Part shown: positions 10,640 to 20,242 of the stretch, in pieces
How the letters are laid out: every line of letters begins with the position of its first letter
Numbering within the stretch: position 1 is the first letter of the stretch
Source of the DNA: Dichomitus squalens LYAD-421 SS1
Lineage: Eukaryota > Basidiomycota > Agaricomycetes > Polyporales > Polyporaceae
Direction of reading: 5' to 3'
DNA: 33,590 bases
NCBI RefSeq assembly: GCF_000275845.1
Contig: NW_006766901.1
Coordinates: forward strand, 95,145-128,734
Position numbers and translations under genes: made by a program
Notes under the pieces: model-generated
Seen by the model: only the letters and a program-made list of their open reading frames with translations
What the model was told of the DNA's origin: nothing
The model's database searches: none

Positions 10640-12345
10640 ATGGCTCCGCGTTCGCCCAAGTCCGGTCCCTCACCCTCACCCGCACCCCCGACATCCGACA
10701 CAGACGCGGCACCTCCGCTGCCGCCAAAAGACGACTCGAGCGTGGCCCACAGGTCGAGCATCGACGCGCTCTTGGTCCCCGTGGCTGGCGAGGAGCGCGA
10801 AGAGGTCAAGGTCAACAACGCGAGCGTGGCAGACATGAAGCATGCATGCGACGACGCCCTCAAACGAGTGCGTATTTCCTTGCGCCCGTCGTCTTTATTC
10901 TCTCCCCAGACTGCGGGTGGTTCATAGCGGGGTATGTGCTGTTTGACGGCCACAACCACCAGCGTGTTTGCGGCATAGGCGCACGGGGCAGCGGGGCCCC
11001 GCTATCGTGCCCTGGAAGACACGAGACCCTCTGCCCGCTGCACCCTAGGCACATTGAACACACAGCACACCGTAGACGTGTATCATGCCCATTATTGCTC
11101 TTCGAGGGTTATGATCGCGTGCGTCGCAGTGCGCATATTGATGTAGAATGGAGGCGTGGCCAGCCGCGTGCACCACAACGTGTCCTCGACGATCACCAAA
11201 TTTCTACCCACCTGCCATATCCGTGCTCTATCGAAGCAGTCGTTCTGTTGTAGTTTTCTGCTTTGTGCGGCAAGCGTAATAGTGCTGATGCGTTGTTGCT
11301 CTGCAGTTCCTCTCCCGACCGGATCTTTTCAAGCAAATCCACACCCACACCGACGTCCGGCTGGCCCTCGGTTGGCTTTCTGTGCTCATAGCAGGCGGTA
11401 CAGGTCTCTATGGCTGGCGTGTACCATTTGAGCAAAGCAAGCCCGCGGTATGGGCAGGTGTCATCTTGTAAGTCTGTCCTCCGTTAACTCTTCCCTCTTG
11501 TTGCCTCGAGACCGGGTATCTCGCGTCTCTGTAAGACGGTCATTCCATCCGCATTCTTGTTTGTTTTCCACCTCCATCCTGGACCTCTTGCACTCAATCC
11601 CCAACGCCGTCTTCAGAACCGAGGTGGTCGTGTGGGCAGATGTGGGCGAGCGCTTCCCTTATCGTCCATACCATTCTCGCGGTCATGTACGCGATCACTT
11701 CCATGCCAGGACGCCTCTGCGTCATTAGCACTGTCACTCGGCCCAAACATCATCCCAACAGCGCAAGGTGGCTTGCTGCGACGAGCCAGGAGGCTCCATT
11801 CGTGAGGGGGCTGGCGGAACGAACTGCACCCGTTACCACCCTTCTCCCGCTTGGCTGTGTGCCTGTGCCCTTGCTTCTGCGGACGCATCGCTGACGGAAT
11901 GCCCTCTGACAGATACGTGATCCTCACCATCACCCAAACACTGTACGCGTACTTCATCGAGGGCGACACCGTGTTCGTCGGCAGGCGAAAGACGTTCGAC
12001 AAGCGCGTGCGTATCCCTTCTCTTCGCTCTTCACCGAGTTCCTCTGTCCATGTCTACCTACGTGGCTCACCGCACACGGCACGCCGCATGCAGATCGTGA
12101 CCGAGCGGATAACCATCACCGCGAAGACGACGCCCTCCACCCCTTCATCGCCCCCCGGCTACGCGCTCGGGCTCGCGTACGTCCGCTCGGCGTCGGGCGG
12201 GAAGACGCTCCTCGGCAAGGGCCGCGCGAGCGAGGAGCGCAAGTTCACGGAGTTCTTCGACGAGCGCGGGGTGCTCGACCAGGAGCGGTTCGAGCGCTGG
12301 GTCGGGCAGGTCGTCGGGCGCGTCATGGACGGCAAGGCCGAGTGA
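10640..12345 (+). CDS. SPC2: Signal peptidase complex subunit 2
   Basis: Four exons (10640-10867, 11307-11467, 11913-12006, 12094-12345) encode 244 residues. SPC2/SPCS2 is a non-catalytic subunit of the ER signal peptidase that helps couple it to the translocon. The N terminus is Pro/Ser-rich, then VNNASVADMKHACDDALKR is the family's entry block. Two membrane helices follow, split by a short lumenal loop: LALGWLSVLIAGGTGLYGW and VWAGVILYVILTITQTLYAYF. Next come EGDTVFVGRRKTFDKR and an Arg/Glu-rich cytosolic tail (YVRSASGGK, FTEFFDERG). The borders are GT-AG and phases fit (0, 2, 0). Introns 1 and 2 are 439 and 445 nt, much longer than the 50-90 nt introns elsewhere in the window; intron 3 is 87 nt. 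The gene appears intact. Confidence 0.93.
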
Positions 12346-12832
12346 TCGTGGCCACGGTCGCGGGAGAGGTTTCGCGTGGGCTGCGGGCTGCGCGCGCGAC
12401 GGACGTGGCTTGGCTTGGGTGCGTTTTGGGGAGGTCTTTGCATTGCCTTGGTGGATGGATCGCGGGACTGGGGATCGGGAGAAAACGCGTGCGTGCGTGC
12501 GTGCGTGCGTGCAGCCTGGGTGGGGTATAGGTTATGGGTCAGTATGCGCTCGGGCGCGCCATCGGTGGGCGGTCTGTGTATATGTATATGTAATTGTCCA
12601 TATTATGCTTCCTTCCTCTCCGCCTCAGACATGTTGGCATGGTGTGAGTGCGGGGTGGGTGGTTCATTGGTTCGGCCCAGGGGGCTGGATGGGATGAAGC
12701 AAGGTCTTGTTAACGGTACCGTGACTGATGTACATGTCGATGGACTAACGCGAATGTCGACTGCGAGCAGTGGACGTGCGTTCAAGTTTTGGTACAGGTT
12801 GGGTAAACACTCTGTTTTCGCCTCCGGTGTCC
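12346..12832. other. Convergent intergenic region
   Basis: SPC2 and the GST-like gene converge here, so both polyadenylation regions must lie in this 487-bp stretch. It is G/T-rich and holds a GCGT microsatellite. The open frames across it are low-complexity by-products. Confidence 0.5.
12487..12512. repeat. (GCGT)n microsatellite
   Basis: GCGT is repeated six times and followed by GC, about 140 bases past the SPC2 stop. It is probably in the 3' UTR or just beyond. Confidence 0.9.
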
Positions 12833-13883
12833 CTACTTGCTTTCCTCCTCCCCGTCCAGCTCCTCGTAGTGCCGGAAGATGCCGTTGCTGTACTTGCGCC
12901 GGCGGTCGCTCGCGAGGTACTCCTTGATCCCCTTCTCGCCCCTGACGCGCTCATGCAGCGCAAACACGTTCGCGTACTCCCCGCCCTCTTTCAGCTGCGC
13001 CATCCGCCTCGGGAACGCGAACAAATGCCCGTCCAGGACCTGGAACAGCACGAGGTCCGCCGTCGTCGTCTGCCGTCCGACCAGATACACCTTGGGAGCG
13101 TCCTTGGCCGTCTCGGGGTTCGTCGCGAGCACGTTCTCGAAGTGGCTCAGCCAGCGCGGGAGGCGGTCCTTGCGGTAGAGCGCCGCGGCGCGCGCGGCCT
13201 CCGCCTGCTGCTCCTCGTAGTACAGCGCGGAGGCGACGGGGTGGTGCACGTCGTGCGCCTCCGTCTGCCAGTCGAGCGCGCTCAGCACGAGCTGCGTCAC
13301 GCTCGCGCGCTCCTCCTCGCCCCGCTCGAGCTCCGCGTCGCTCAGGTCCTTGATCTTCGCGCGCCCGTCGGCGGTGAGCGTGTTGAGCTGCGAGCCGTGC
13401 GCGCCCGCGAGCGCGCAGCGCGGCGCGATGAGGTGGAGGATGGCGCCGGTCTGGGAGACGACGCGCCCGGAGGGGAGCTGGAGGGCGGGCGGGGCGAAGT
13501 GGGGCGGGGCGCCGATCTTGGCGGCGTCCCAGAGGGTGGGCATGAGGTCCGCGTGGTGCTCGGTGTAGGGCACGCCGGCGTACTCGAGCGCGAGGCGGAC
13601 GTACTCGCCGCGGCCGGGGATGCCGGGCCACTGGTGCGGGTAGCAGGCGGGTACGGGTCAGGGTTAGTGTGGGGTCCGCATGGCATTATCAATGTCGGAG
13701 GGCGTGGAGGGGACGCACGTAGTAGAGCACGTAGTCCTCGGTGCGCTGCTTCTTCTCGGGGCGGCTCATGGTGGTGTACGCGAGGGTCCTGCGGGTGAGG
13801 AGGGTGGATTGTTTTGCGGTGCTCGGTGGTAGCAGGGAGGCGCGTGCTGTGGAAGCTCGAAGCAAGTTGGCAAGGACGGACAT
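12833..13883 (-). CDS. Glutathione S-transferase-like protein
   Basis: Two exons (13719-13883 and 12833-13630) flank an 88-nt intron with GTGCGT donor and CACCAG acceptor; the product is 320 residues. The thioredoxin-like N-terminal domain starts with DYVLYYWPGIPGRGEYVRLA (about 49-68), has the cis-Pro-like block ALQLPSGRVVSQTGAILHL, and is followed by a helical C-terminal domain with LVGRQTTTADLVLFQVLDG and a charged end. This is a normal GST layout, and the likely role is glutathione conjugation or peroxide handling. The first 38 residues (starting MSVLANLLRASTARASLL) contain Arg and Ser/Thr but no acidic residue, like a mitochondrial presequence. A second in-frame ATG (13769, MSRPEKKQR) would give the cytosolic form. 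The coding region is markedly GC-rich, so long false ORFs overlap it. Confidence 0.85.
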
Positions 13884-14237
13884 GTCGCGCGAACGCGGGA
13901 GGCCGTCTTAAAGACAGGAGGACATTGGCTGACGTCATTGCGCTGGGTCATATGGGATCGACTGCAGGCCTAGGGCGAACGAAAGCGATGCTGCGCTGAT
14001 GGTGGGATTGAGTTTGTGTCTCGTGGCTTACTCAGTCGACGAGACCGCTTCGCACGTTTGACAAACGACATGGAAATACTGCGTACGCTGACATCCTCAA
14101 AGTGTGGTTGCGTACGTTTAACGGGAGATAGAAGTAGATGCATTCGCTGGAGCTCGTATCTCAAATTCGTAATGCTTCAGATTGCTTAGAGAAACAGACT
14201 ACGCCTTCCTCGTTTTGAACCCCTACCGGAACAGCAA
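13884..14237. other. Intergenic between GST-like gene and P450 C
   Basis: This 354-bp stretch lies upstream of the GST-like gene and downstream of P450 C, both on the minus strand. No gene or clear site was recognised. Confidence 0.5.
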
Positions 14238-16667
14238 TCACTCAGCCGCCGCCTTCTGGTACAAGCCGACCTTCATCGGCATCGACGGCTTGGGGTCGTC
14301 ACCGACAGTCGGAAACCTGATGTTCGACAAGTTCCACTTGATCTCCTTCCCAGAGGGCGCGAAGGTGAACTTCGCCAGGAGAAGGCACAGGACGACTTCT
14401 GACGAAGACAAAAGAGCATCCGGTGAGTGCTCGTCCCAGACAGAAAGAAGCAAAAAGCAAAGAACGCACTCATCTCGAGCTGCGAGAACTTGAAGCCTCT
14501 GCAAGACCAAGACACCCGTCAGGACGTTCCAAGGGTTCACGGAGAGGGAGGGTGCCTACATGCATGCGCGCGATCCGCCCGAGAACGTCATCCTGTCATA
14601 TAGGAATGATCGTTTAACGAAATGATCCAGCGACGCAGAGAAAGGCTCTCACAAGTTCGCATACACGCCTGGGATCTTCGCCTGGGCGACGGACTCTGGG
14701 AGAGGGGACAGCCAACGCTCAGGCTTCCACTCCATCGCGTCCGCGCCCCAGATCGCCTTGTTACGGTTGGCAGAGAGGATCCCGACGGCGATCGTCGTGT
14801 CCTTCGGGACCAGAATCTCCTGTATCATCTTGCCGTCCACGCCTCTGATCGGCTCCGAGAGGGGCAGTACGACGTCACGCCGGGACCTTACGAGCAGTCG
14901 GCAACGATAGTCATCACCAAGTTGATAGAGGAGGAGATGGAACGTACTCGCGGAAGATCTGGGTGACGGGGGAATAGCTAGATCGTAGAGTATGAGGATG
15001 AACAGTTGCAGTTGCTAAGACATGCGGCCACGACTCACAGTCGCAGAGTCTCCCTGCAGACCGCATCGAGGTACGGCAGGGAGACGAGCTTGTCGTAGTC
15101 GAAATGGTCCTGGTCGTCGAACGTGCTCAGGATCTCGTCGCGCAGCTTCTGCTGGACGGAGAGATGGTCTCCGAGGAGCATGAGCGTCATGGCGAGCGCG
15201 TTGGATGTCGTGTCCATTCCTGCGAAGATGAACGTGCTAGAAGGGCGGGTCAATCAGCTTCGTCCGTATGATATGCACGATGCGATAGCGCGGACGTACG
15301 AAATTTGTGCGATGACTTCTTCTTCGGGAAGCTTGTCCTCATCCGCTACCGCGATGTTTGCTCTAACTGTACGCATAGCATGAATTCTGCCCGTGGCACA
15401 CAAAAGAAACAACCCACGCACTCAGGATACTCATGATATCACGCCCCTCCCCGACCTGCCTTGCGACCGCTTCGTCACCGAGCTCCAGAGCGCGGAGCTT
15501 GCCCCTATAAATCTCGACGGACCGACGGTGCATGGTATCTATGAACCGCTTCACCTCGTGCACCCCGTCGTGCGGGAACAGCTCGACGAGCTTCGCGCGG
15601 AAGGCGGCGGTGCCGAACTCGGGGAGGTACGGCAGGATGCGGCGGAGGTGGTTCATCTTGACCAGAGCGGGCCTAGGATATCAGTGAACACGATCCCAGC
15701 GCCGTGGGTGAGCGGAGAAGAACCTACCCGAAGGACTTGATGACGGCCGCGAACTCGTCCGAGGAGTCGGAGACGAGGGGATCGAACGAGTAGCCGAGGC
15801 CGGCCTGACCTATCAGCTCGAGCGCGGTGCGGCTCATCCAGGTCAGCATGTCAACTTCGACTGGCTCGTCGTGTCCGCCGATGCGGTCCCCGATGGCCTT
15901 CTGCAGCTGTCGTCACCACACCAATCAAATCAGCACTCGCATGGCAGGGGGCGGGGTCGGTGGACGCAGACCTTGCGGCATACTGCGTCGAATATTGGGA
16001 TGATGCGCCGCATGTGGTTGGGGGAGAAGACCGGATTGAGCATCTTGCGTTGCTTGCGGTGGTGATCACCTGCGTATGGCGGTCGTCAATGCGACAATCT
16101 TCATCGGCCTTGCAATGGGCATACGGACCCAAAGTGGCCAGAAGTCCCGGCCCGAATCGCAGACGGTTGAACCTTCCGGAAAGGTTTAGAGATGATACTA
16201 TGTGGGCTAACGACACGGGAGACCCACTTGATGTACCATGCGCCCTCTTCGTGGATGTTCTGGTCCTTTACCACGATGTGGTGCAAGGCGATGGGGTCAA
16301 AAACGTAGAGCATCCGATGCCAGTATAGGACCGCAATCAGCAATTGATGGACGGCCGACAGTACTCAGCACAAGAACATACCCCGAACGGTCCATGGAGC
16401 TTCACGATGCCGGGATAGCTATCCGTAAGATGTTGGATGAAATCCCAGCCGTTCTTGTTGAGGATCTGCTTCAGGTTTCCTAGGGAGCAAGTTCGAGATC
16501 AGACAATCACTGCATGCGAAGACCCTGAACGCACCGTAAGGCCAAGATCCCGAAGGAGGGCCTGGAATATTGTCGAGAGGCGATCTAACGAAGAACTGGC
16601 GGAAGTACTTCCATAGCACCCAGCACACAACACAGGTCACGGCGGCCTGCAGAACTTGAGAGGACAT
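14238..16667 (-). CDS. Cytochrome P450 C, tandem paralogue with a lost splice acceptor
   Basis: Fourteen exons, in gene order: 16535-16667, 16382-16479, 16228-16319, 16129-16172, 15972-16069, 15728-15906, 15422-15672, 15300-15366, 15039-15236, 14948-14977, 14653-14886, 14560-14592, 14470-14498, 14238-14398. Together they would encode 548 residues of a membrane-anchored haem monooxygenase: N-terminal helix, proline hinge IPGPPSG, I-helix AGMDTTS (326-332), ExxR (383-386), KPERW (451-455) and haem loop FSGGSRACIG with Cys485. Every frame joins. However, the acceptor before exon 3 (16320-16321, minus strand) reads GG where paralogue D has AG, and the 62-nt intron holds an in-frame TGA. Unless another site is used, the product stops near residue 91. 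The gene may be newly inactivated or carry a sequence error. A TATATAA lies about 66-72 bp upstream of the ATG. Substrate unknown. Confidence 0.85.
16320..16321 (-). other. Defective 3' splice site of P450 C intron 2
   Basis: The minus-strand bases are GG directly before exon 3 (CATCGGATGCTC). The paralogue has TTTAG at the same place. The only AG within the intron is too early and leads to an in-frame stop. The next AGs lie inside exon 3. Confidence 0.75.
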
Positions 16668-17835
16668 AGAGAGGACGAGAGCTCTGTTAGAGGGTCTGCA
16701 GACCGTTGCAGGAGACTGAAGTGAGGGTTCGATTATATAGAGATGTGCTCATAGCGCGTCCACAGTGCCAAATCAGGTAGATATGAGGCTTACCGTGTAG
16801 GAGCAGTCGATGAAGCCGTAGAAAGGGCTCGATTGACCCGATTGACTAGCTGCGGCGAAGAAGCGCGGCCTGGACAAGCTTGTCGGATTTCTTCGGTTCG
16901 GACAAAGCCTACTCGGATTGTGCACACGATGGCCGAAATCCTATAGACCCACGCACGGCCTTCGATCTCGGACGCAATACGTCCTGACAGCATCCTGCCG
17001 TGGCCGGAAGTGGCTTTTCTGGCTCCCGGATGGAGTCTTGTGACATTGTCTTTTTCGATAGACGCTGCGGAAGAGAAGATGGTCATGACATAGTACCTTG
17101 AGTCAATGACTCTCAAGAGCCCATTCAATCCCACAACGGTCTCGCCCGGTGCCGTGGTGGTGAGGAAGCGCCTGTCAACCTCGAGATCAGTCGACTCACG
17201 CAACTACCCTGTTCAATCCGGCAAACGTCAGTGAGAACGACTCACCACACATCTGGAACGCGGGTATACCGACTTGAGTTCTGCAGGATTAACCTTCATA
17301 TAAAACTAGTATGTCGACGCTCATAGAAGATATGCGAACGAACCATGATTGTTGCACAAACATTGTCACCTCCGACATCCACCTTTGAGACCATCGTTCT
17401 CATGCCTTGAGTCGGTGAGGAACATCAGATATGGCACTGTCGCAAAACTTTCGGTCGTGCCGGAACGTGGTGAAACTCGGATGCCACATCCATCGCTGTG
17501 ATCTGCCAAGATCGTAGACGGACTGAAAGAGTCGGGAGTCTGTTCTATTCTCCCACAGCGAAGCCTGACTCTGGGTGGATATCAATGGTTACTTGTGCAA
17601 GCAAGTGGAAGTGCCGATCAAGACCAGTGCCAAGACAGGGGTGCATTGGGTCACGTGTGTTAGGCGCACACACTAGCCCGCTTGGAATGGCAGCAAACTT
17701 GCGACTCGGTCCAATCTCTTCCACCACCGATTACTCGAGACTCAAGGTCAGATTATACATTTGCTAGTCACTGGCAGATGGGGTTGCTCATATGAGTGCC
17801 GATCTGACAACGTAGGCGTCCCAGCAACGCGACAG
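16668..17835. other. Intergenic between P450 C and F-box gene
   Basis: The start of minus-strand P450 C and the start of the plus-strand F-box gene face away from each other, so this 1.17-kb gap holds both promoters. On the P450 side, TATATAA (minus strand, 16733-16739) and a conserved block at 16849-16903 are visible. No gene was recognised. Confidence 0.5.
16849..16903 (-). promoter_or_regulatory. Upstream block conserved between P450 C and D
   Basis: About 180-235 bp upstream of the P450 C start codon, a 55-bp block matches 22858-22912 upstream of P450 D. It begins with 21 identical bases and contains a shared GTCGGATTT and TTCGGTTCGGAC. The sequence around it does not align. It may be a retained promoter element or a leftover of the duplication. 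Confidence 0.5.
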
Positions 17836-19668
17836 ATGATTAGCCGCCACTCTGACTCTACGCTGCCCTTCCCCGAGTTCGCGTCGTCGGTGCCTGCAGC
17901 AGACCGTGCTGTTCTCGCTGGGCTCAGCCGCGACGATATCCGAGCCTTGACGCTGAGAAAGTCGAAGGAGTACCGTCTCCTCTCCTACGCTATGCTCTCT
18001 ATCCATAACGCTGCCGCACCGATCAACACGCTTCCCACCGAGCTGCTGATTAGAATCCTCGGACAGACGTGGCAAGACCGACGAAGTGTCCGTCTTACGT
18101 CTGTATGCCGGAGATGGCACTCCATATACCTGTCCGCGCCTCAGTTCTGGGCGACAGCGGTCTCAAACCTGTCTTTCAACTACGCGAAGACCGTGATGGT
18201 CAGAGCTAAGGACATCTCGGAGGTGACACTACCCTTCGAAGATGTGGCTGTTCTCCTCGAGAGGTCCTCCCCATGCCTCATTCATTTGGACGTCGACCAA
18301 CATTCCACAAACGTCGCCATCCCCGTCTCTGTTCTTCCCGTCGAGTTGTCTGTCCATGCATGGCGAATCAGTTCTTTGTCACTCTTCGGGACAAGCAAGC
18401 TACTACCAGACCTTCCTCGTCTGTTAGAGAGGAGCATTCCAGCATTAGAGACACTGAGAATCGTTATCGAAGACGAAGACGAGAAATTAGAGCATCTCGA
18501 ACTGACAACCTTACCCCGCTTGCCTGCTCACAGTCTACCTCACCTACGTCAGGCGCAGGTCACCCCAGGGGTATTGTTCCCTCATTTCGCGGTCAAGTCG
18601 TTACGAGATGTCTCCTTGCACGGCTTCTTCGTTCCACTTCACCTGTCGCTGGAAGCCCGGGATCTGCTGCAGGCGCTGCGCGTCTGTCCCCATCTTGAGA
18701 CCTTACATCTCAGCGAAGGCACGACTCCACAGGAATGGCCCACCCCGGATCAAGCTGGTGTTGTGCACCTCCCCTCACTGAAGAAGCTCGAGATCGATGA
18801 CGAACCGGGCGACGCCGTCATTGGGGCGCTCAACGCTTTGTCTGTTCCTCCCACTGCGCTAATCGTTATCGGTGCAATTGAGACAACGAACCTCCCCGAC
18901 TTCTTACCTCGTCATCTCTTTCAAAGACACCCGTTCGATCACGTCTATCTACGCGTGAATGGGAACAAGTCGTGTAGATCGAAGTGCTTCACAAATAACT
19001 CTCGACAGCTCTGGGATCTAGACTTCAATTATACGGGACCACTGGTCGATCTTGGCTTGCCGGACTACTTCCAGGCCGTGCACGTTACCCATCTGGAGGT
19101 GTCCGATGCATGGGATAATGGGCCATGGAACGCCAGAAGAAACGGCGTTGATGACTGGGTTGCTGCCTTACAAGCCTTTCCTCATCTGATCGACCTTTCC
19201 GTATGTGGATCAGACGGCCCCAATCTCGTCCTTCCGGCGCTTGTTGGATGTACGGCCTCTCCCAGCTCTACGCACTTACCTTGTGCCGCTTTGACGAGCA
19301 TATCTCTCGGTTGGAAGATCACTGCCCCGGACGATCATCGAGATCGGCCGACGAACCTCCCTAGAGGATGCGACACGGCCATGTACCGTTTGTGGGACGT
19401 TGAAGAACGCATCCGACGGAGGTGTTCAGCGATGCAGTCCATGCTGGAGCAGCGTGCATCGAGAGGGGCACCCAAGCTGCATGCCCTTGAATTCTGGGAA
19501 TTCGAGACAAGGAGGTGGGGGCTGTGGCGAGATGACTATAGTGTGAGGGATGGATGGGAACTCATCCCTGCGAGTCGTCGTGATGACACTAGCTCTGCTT
19601 GTCTTGCTCGGCTTCGAAGCCTTGTCGGTGGGCCAGTTGTTTATAGAGGCTATCTGCTGGAGAAGTAG
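17836..19668 (+). CDS. F-box protein
   Basis: One exon encodes 610 residues. The F-box lies at about residues 63-106 and reads INTLPTELLIRILGQTW, then SVRLTSVCRRWHSIYLSAPQFWA, the typical basidiomycete form. F-box proteins join Skp1 and cullin and select substrates for ubiquitylation. The rest is a long Leu-rich region of irregular repeats (e.g. LPHLRQ, SLKKLEID, FPHLIDLSVCG), probably LRR-like and substrate-binding, as in the large mushroom F-box/LRR families. The open frame extends upstream to 17761 without an ATG, so I use ATG 17836. The gene lies between two P450 paralogues and on the opposite strand from both. No damage seen. Target unknown. Confidence 0.85.
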   Translation: MISRHSDSTLPFPEFASSVPAADRAVLAGLSRDDIRALTLRKSKEYRLLSYAMLSIHNAAAPINTLPTELLIRILGQTWQDRRSVRLTSVCRRWHSIYLSAPQFWATAVSNLSFNYAKTVMVRAKDISEVTLPFEDVAVLLERSSPCLIHLDVDQHSTNVAIPVSVLPVELSVHAWRISSLSLFGTSKLLPDLPRLLERSIPALETLRIVIEDEDEKLEHLELTTLPRLPAHSLPHLRQAQVTPGVLFPHFAVKSLRDVSLHGFFVPLHLSLEARDLLQALRVCPHLETLHLSEGTTPQEWPTPDQAGVVHLPSLKKLEIDDEPGDAVIGALNALSVPPTALIVIGAIETTNLPDFLPRHLFQRHPFDHVYLRVNGNKSCRSKCFTNNSRQLWDLDFNYTGPLVDLGLPDYFQAVHVTHLEVSDAWDNGPWNARRNGVDDWVAALQAFPHLIDLSVCGSDGPNLVLPALVGCTASPSSTHLPCAALTSISLGWKITAPDDHRDRPTNLPRGCDTAMYRLWDVEERIRRRCSAMQSMLEQRASRGAPKLHALEFWEFETRRWGLWRDDYSVRDGWELIPASRRDDTSSACLARLRSLVGGPVVYRGYLLEK

Positions 19669-20242
19669 CATCAAGTAGTAATCGAGGTTCTAGCTGTACA
19701 TATGGCTCTGCTTCATGAAGGAAAATGATCTGCTTACAACAATGCCAGGGATGTTGCCCAGCATGTTTTGAGGGCGGAACGCAGTCGATGCGGTGGCCCA
19801 TGCTGGAACGGTCACCACCCTTCAACCCACTGTAAACCATAGTTTCAAGCTCCCGAGGCCTAAGGGCAGCCAATAAGTGGGTCCTTCGGGCGCACAATAT
19901 ACCTCACTTGGCGTGCTTCGGCCAGGCCCGCATACGCCTTCTTCGTTTTGACACTTATTTTAACTATGGCATTTTGCCGTCTTGCTTGTCTGCCTCTAGC
20001 GTTCTTGGATACTCTCGGCGTTGCACACCACGGCGATGCCTCTCGATGATCTGCCCTATCATGGATCATGATTTCTCGCTTTGTCTCTCGTTCATCACGA
20101 CAACCTTTTGTGCCAACACACTTCTGCCTCTGAGCCATCTGCTAACCCTCTATACTCATACATGGCGGACCACCGTCGCGCACGTCAAGGTGCTTGAGCC
20201 AACGCAACACCGCGATCCCATCGCAGTGCTACAACATAGAGA
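19669..20242. other. Convergent intergenic region
   Basis: This stretch separates the 3' ends of the F-box gene (+) and P450 D (-). ORFs here are short and have no family signal. Confidence 0.5.

Noticed and set aside
11640..11894. A hydrophobic short frame (MWASASLIVHTILAV...) inside SPC2 intron 2
   Set aside because: SPC2 joins perfectly from exon 2 to exon 3 without it, and it lacks the expected family sequence.
12770..13798. A 342-codon plus-strand open frame and several Arg-rich minus-strand frames
   Set aside because: They overlap the GC-rich GST-like gene, where stop codons are rare in all frames. Composition is skewed and no domain is present.
17761..17835. A 25-codon N-terminal extension of the F-box protein
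   Set aside because: It has no ATG. The first in-frame ATG is 17836, and the F-box follows at a normal distance.
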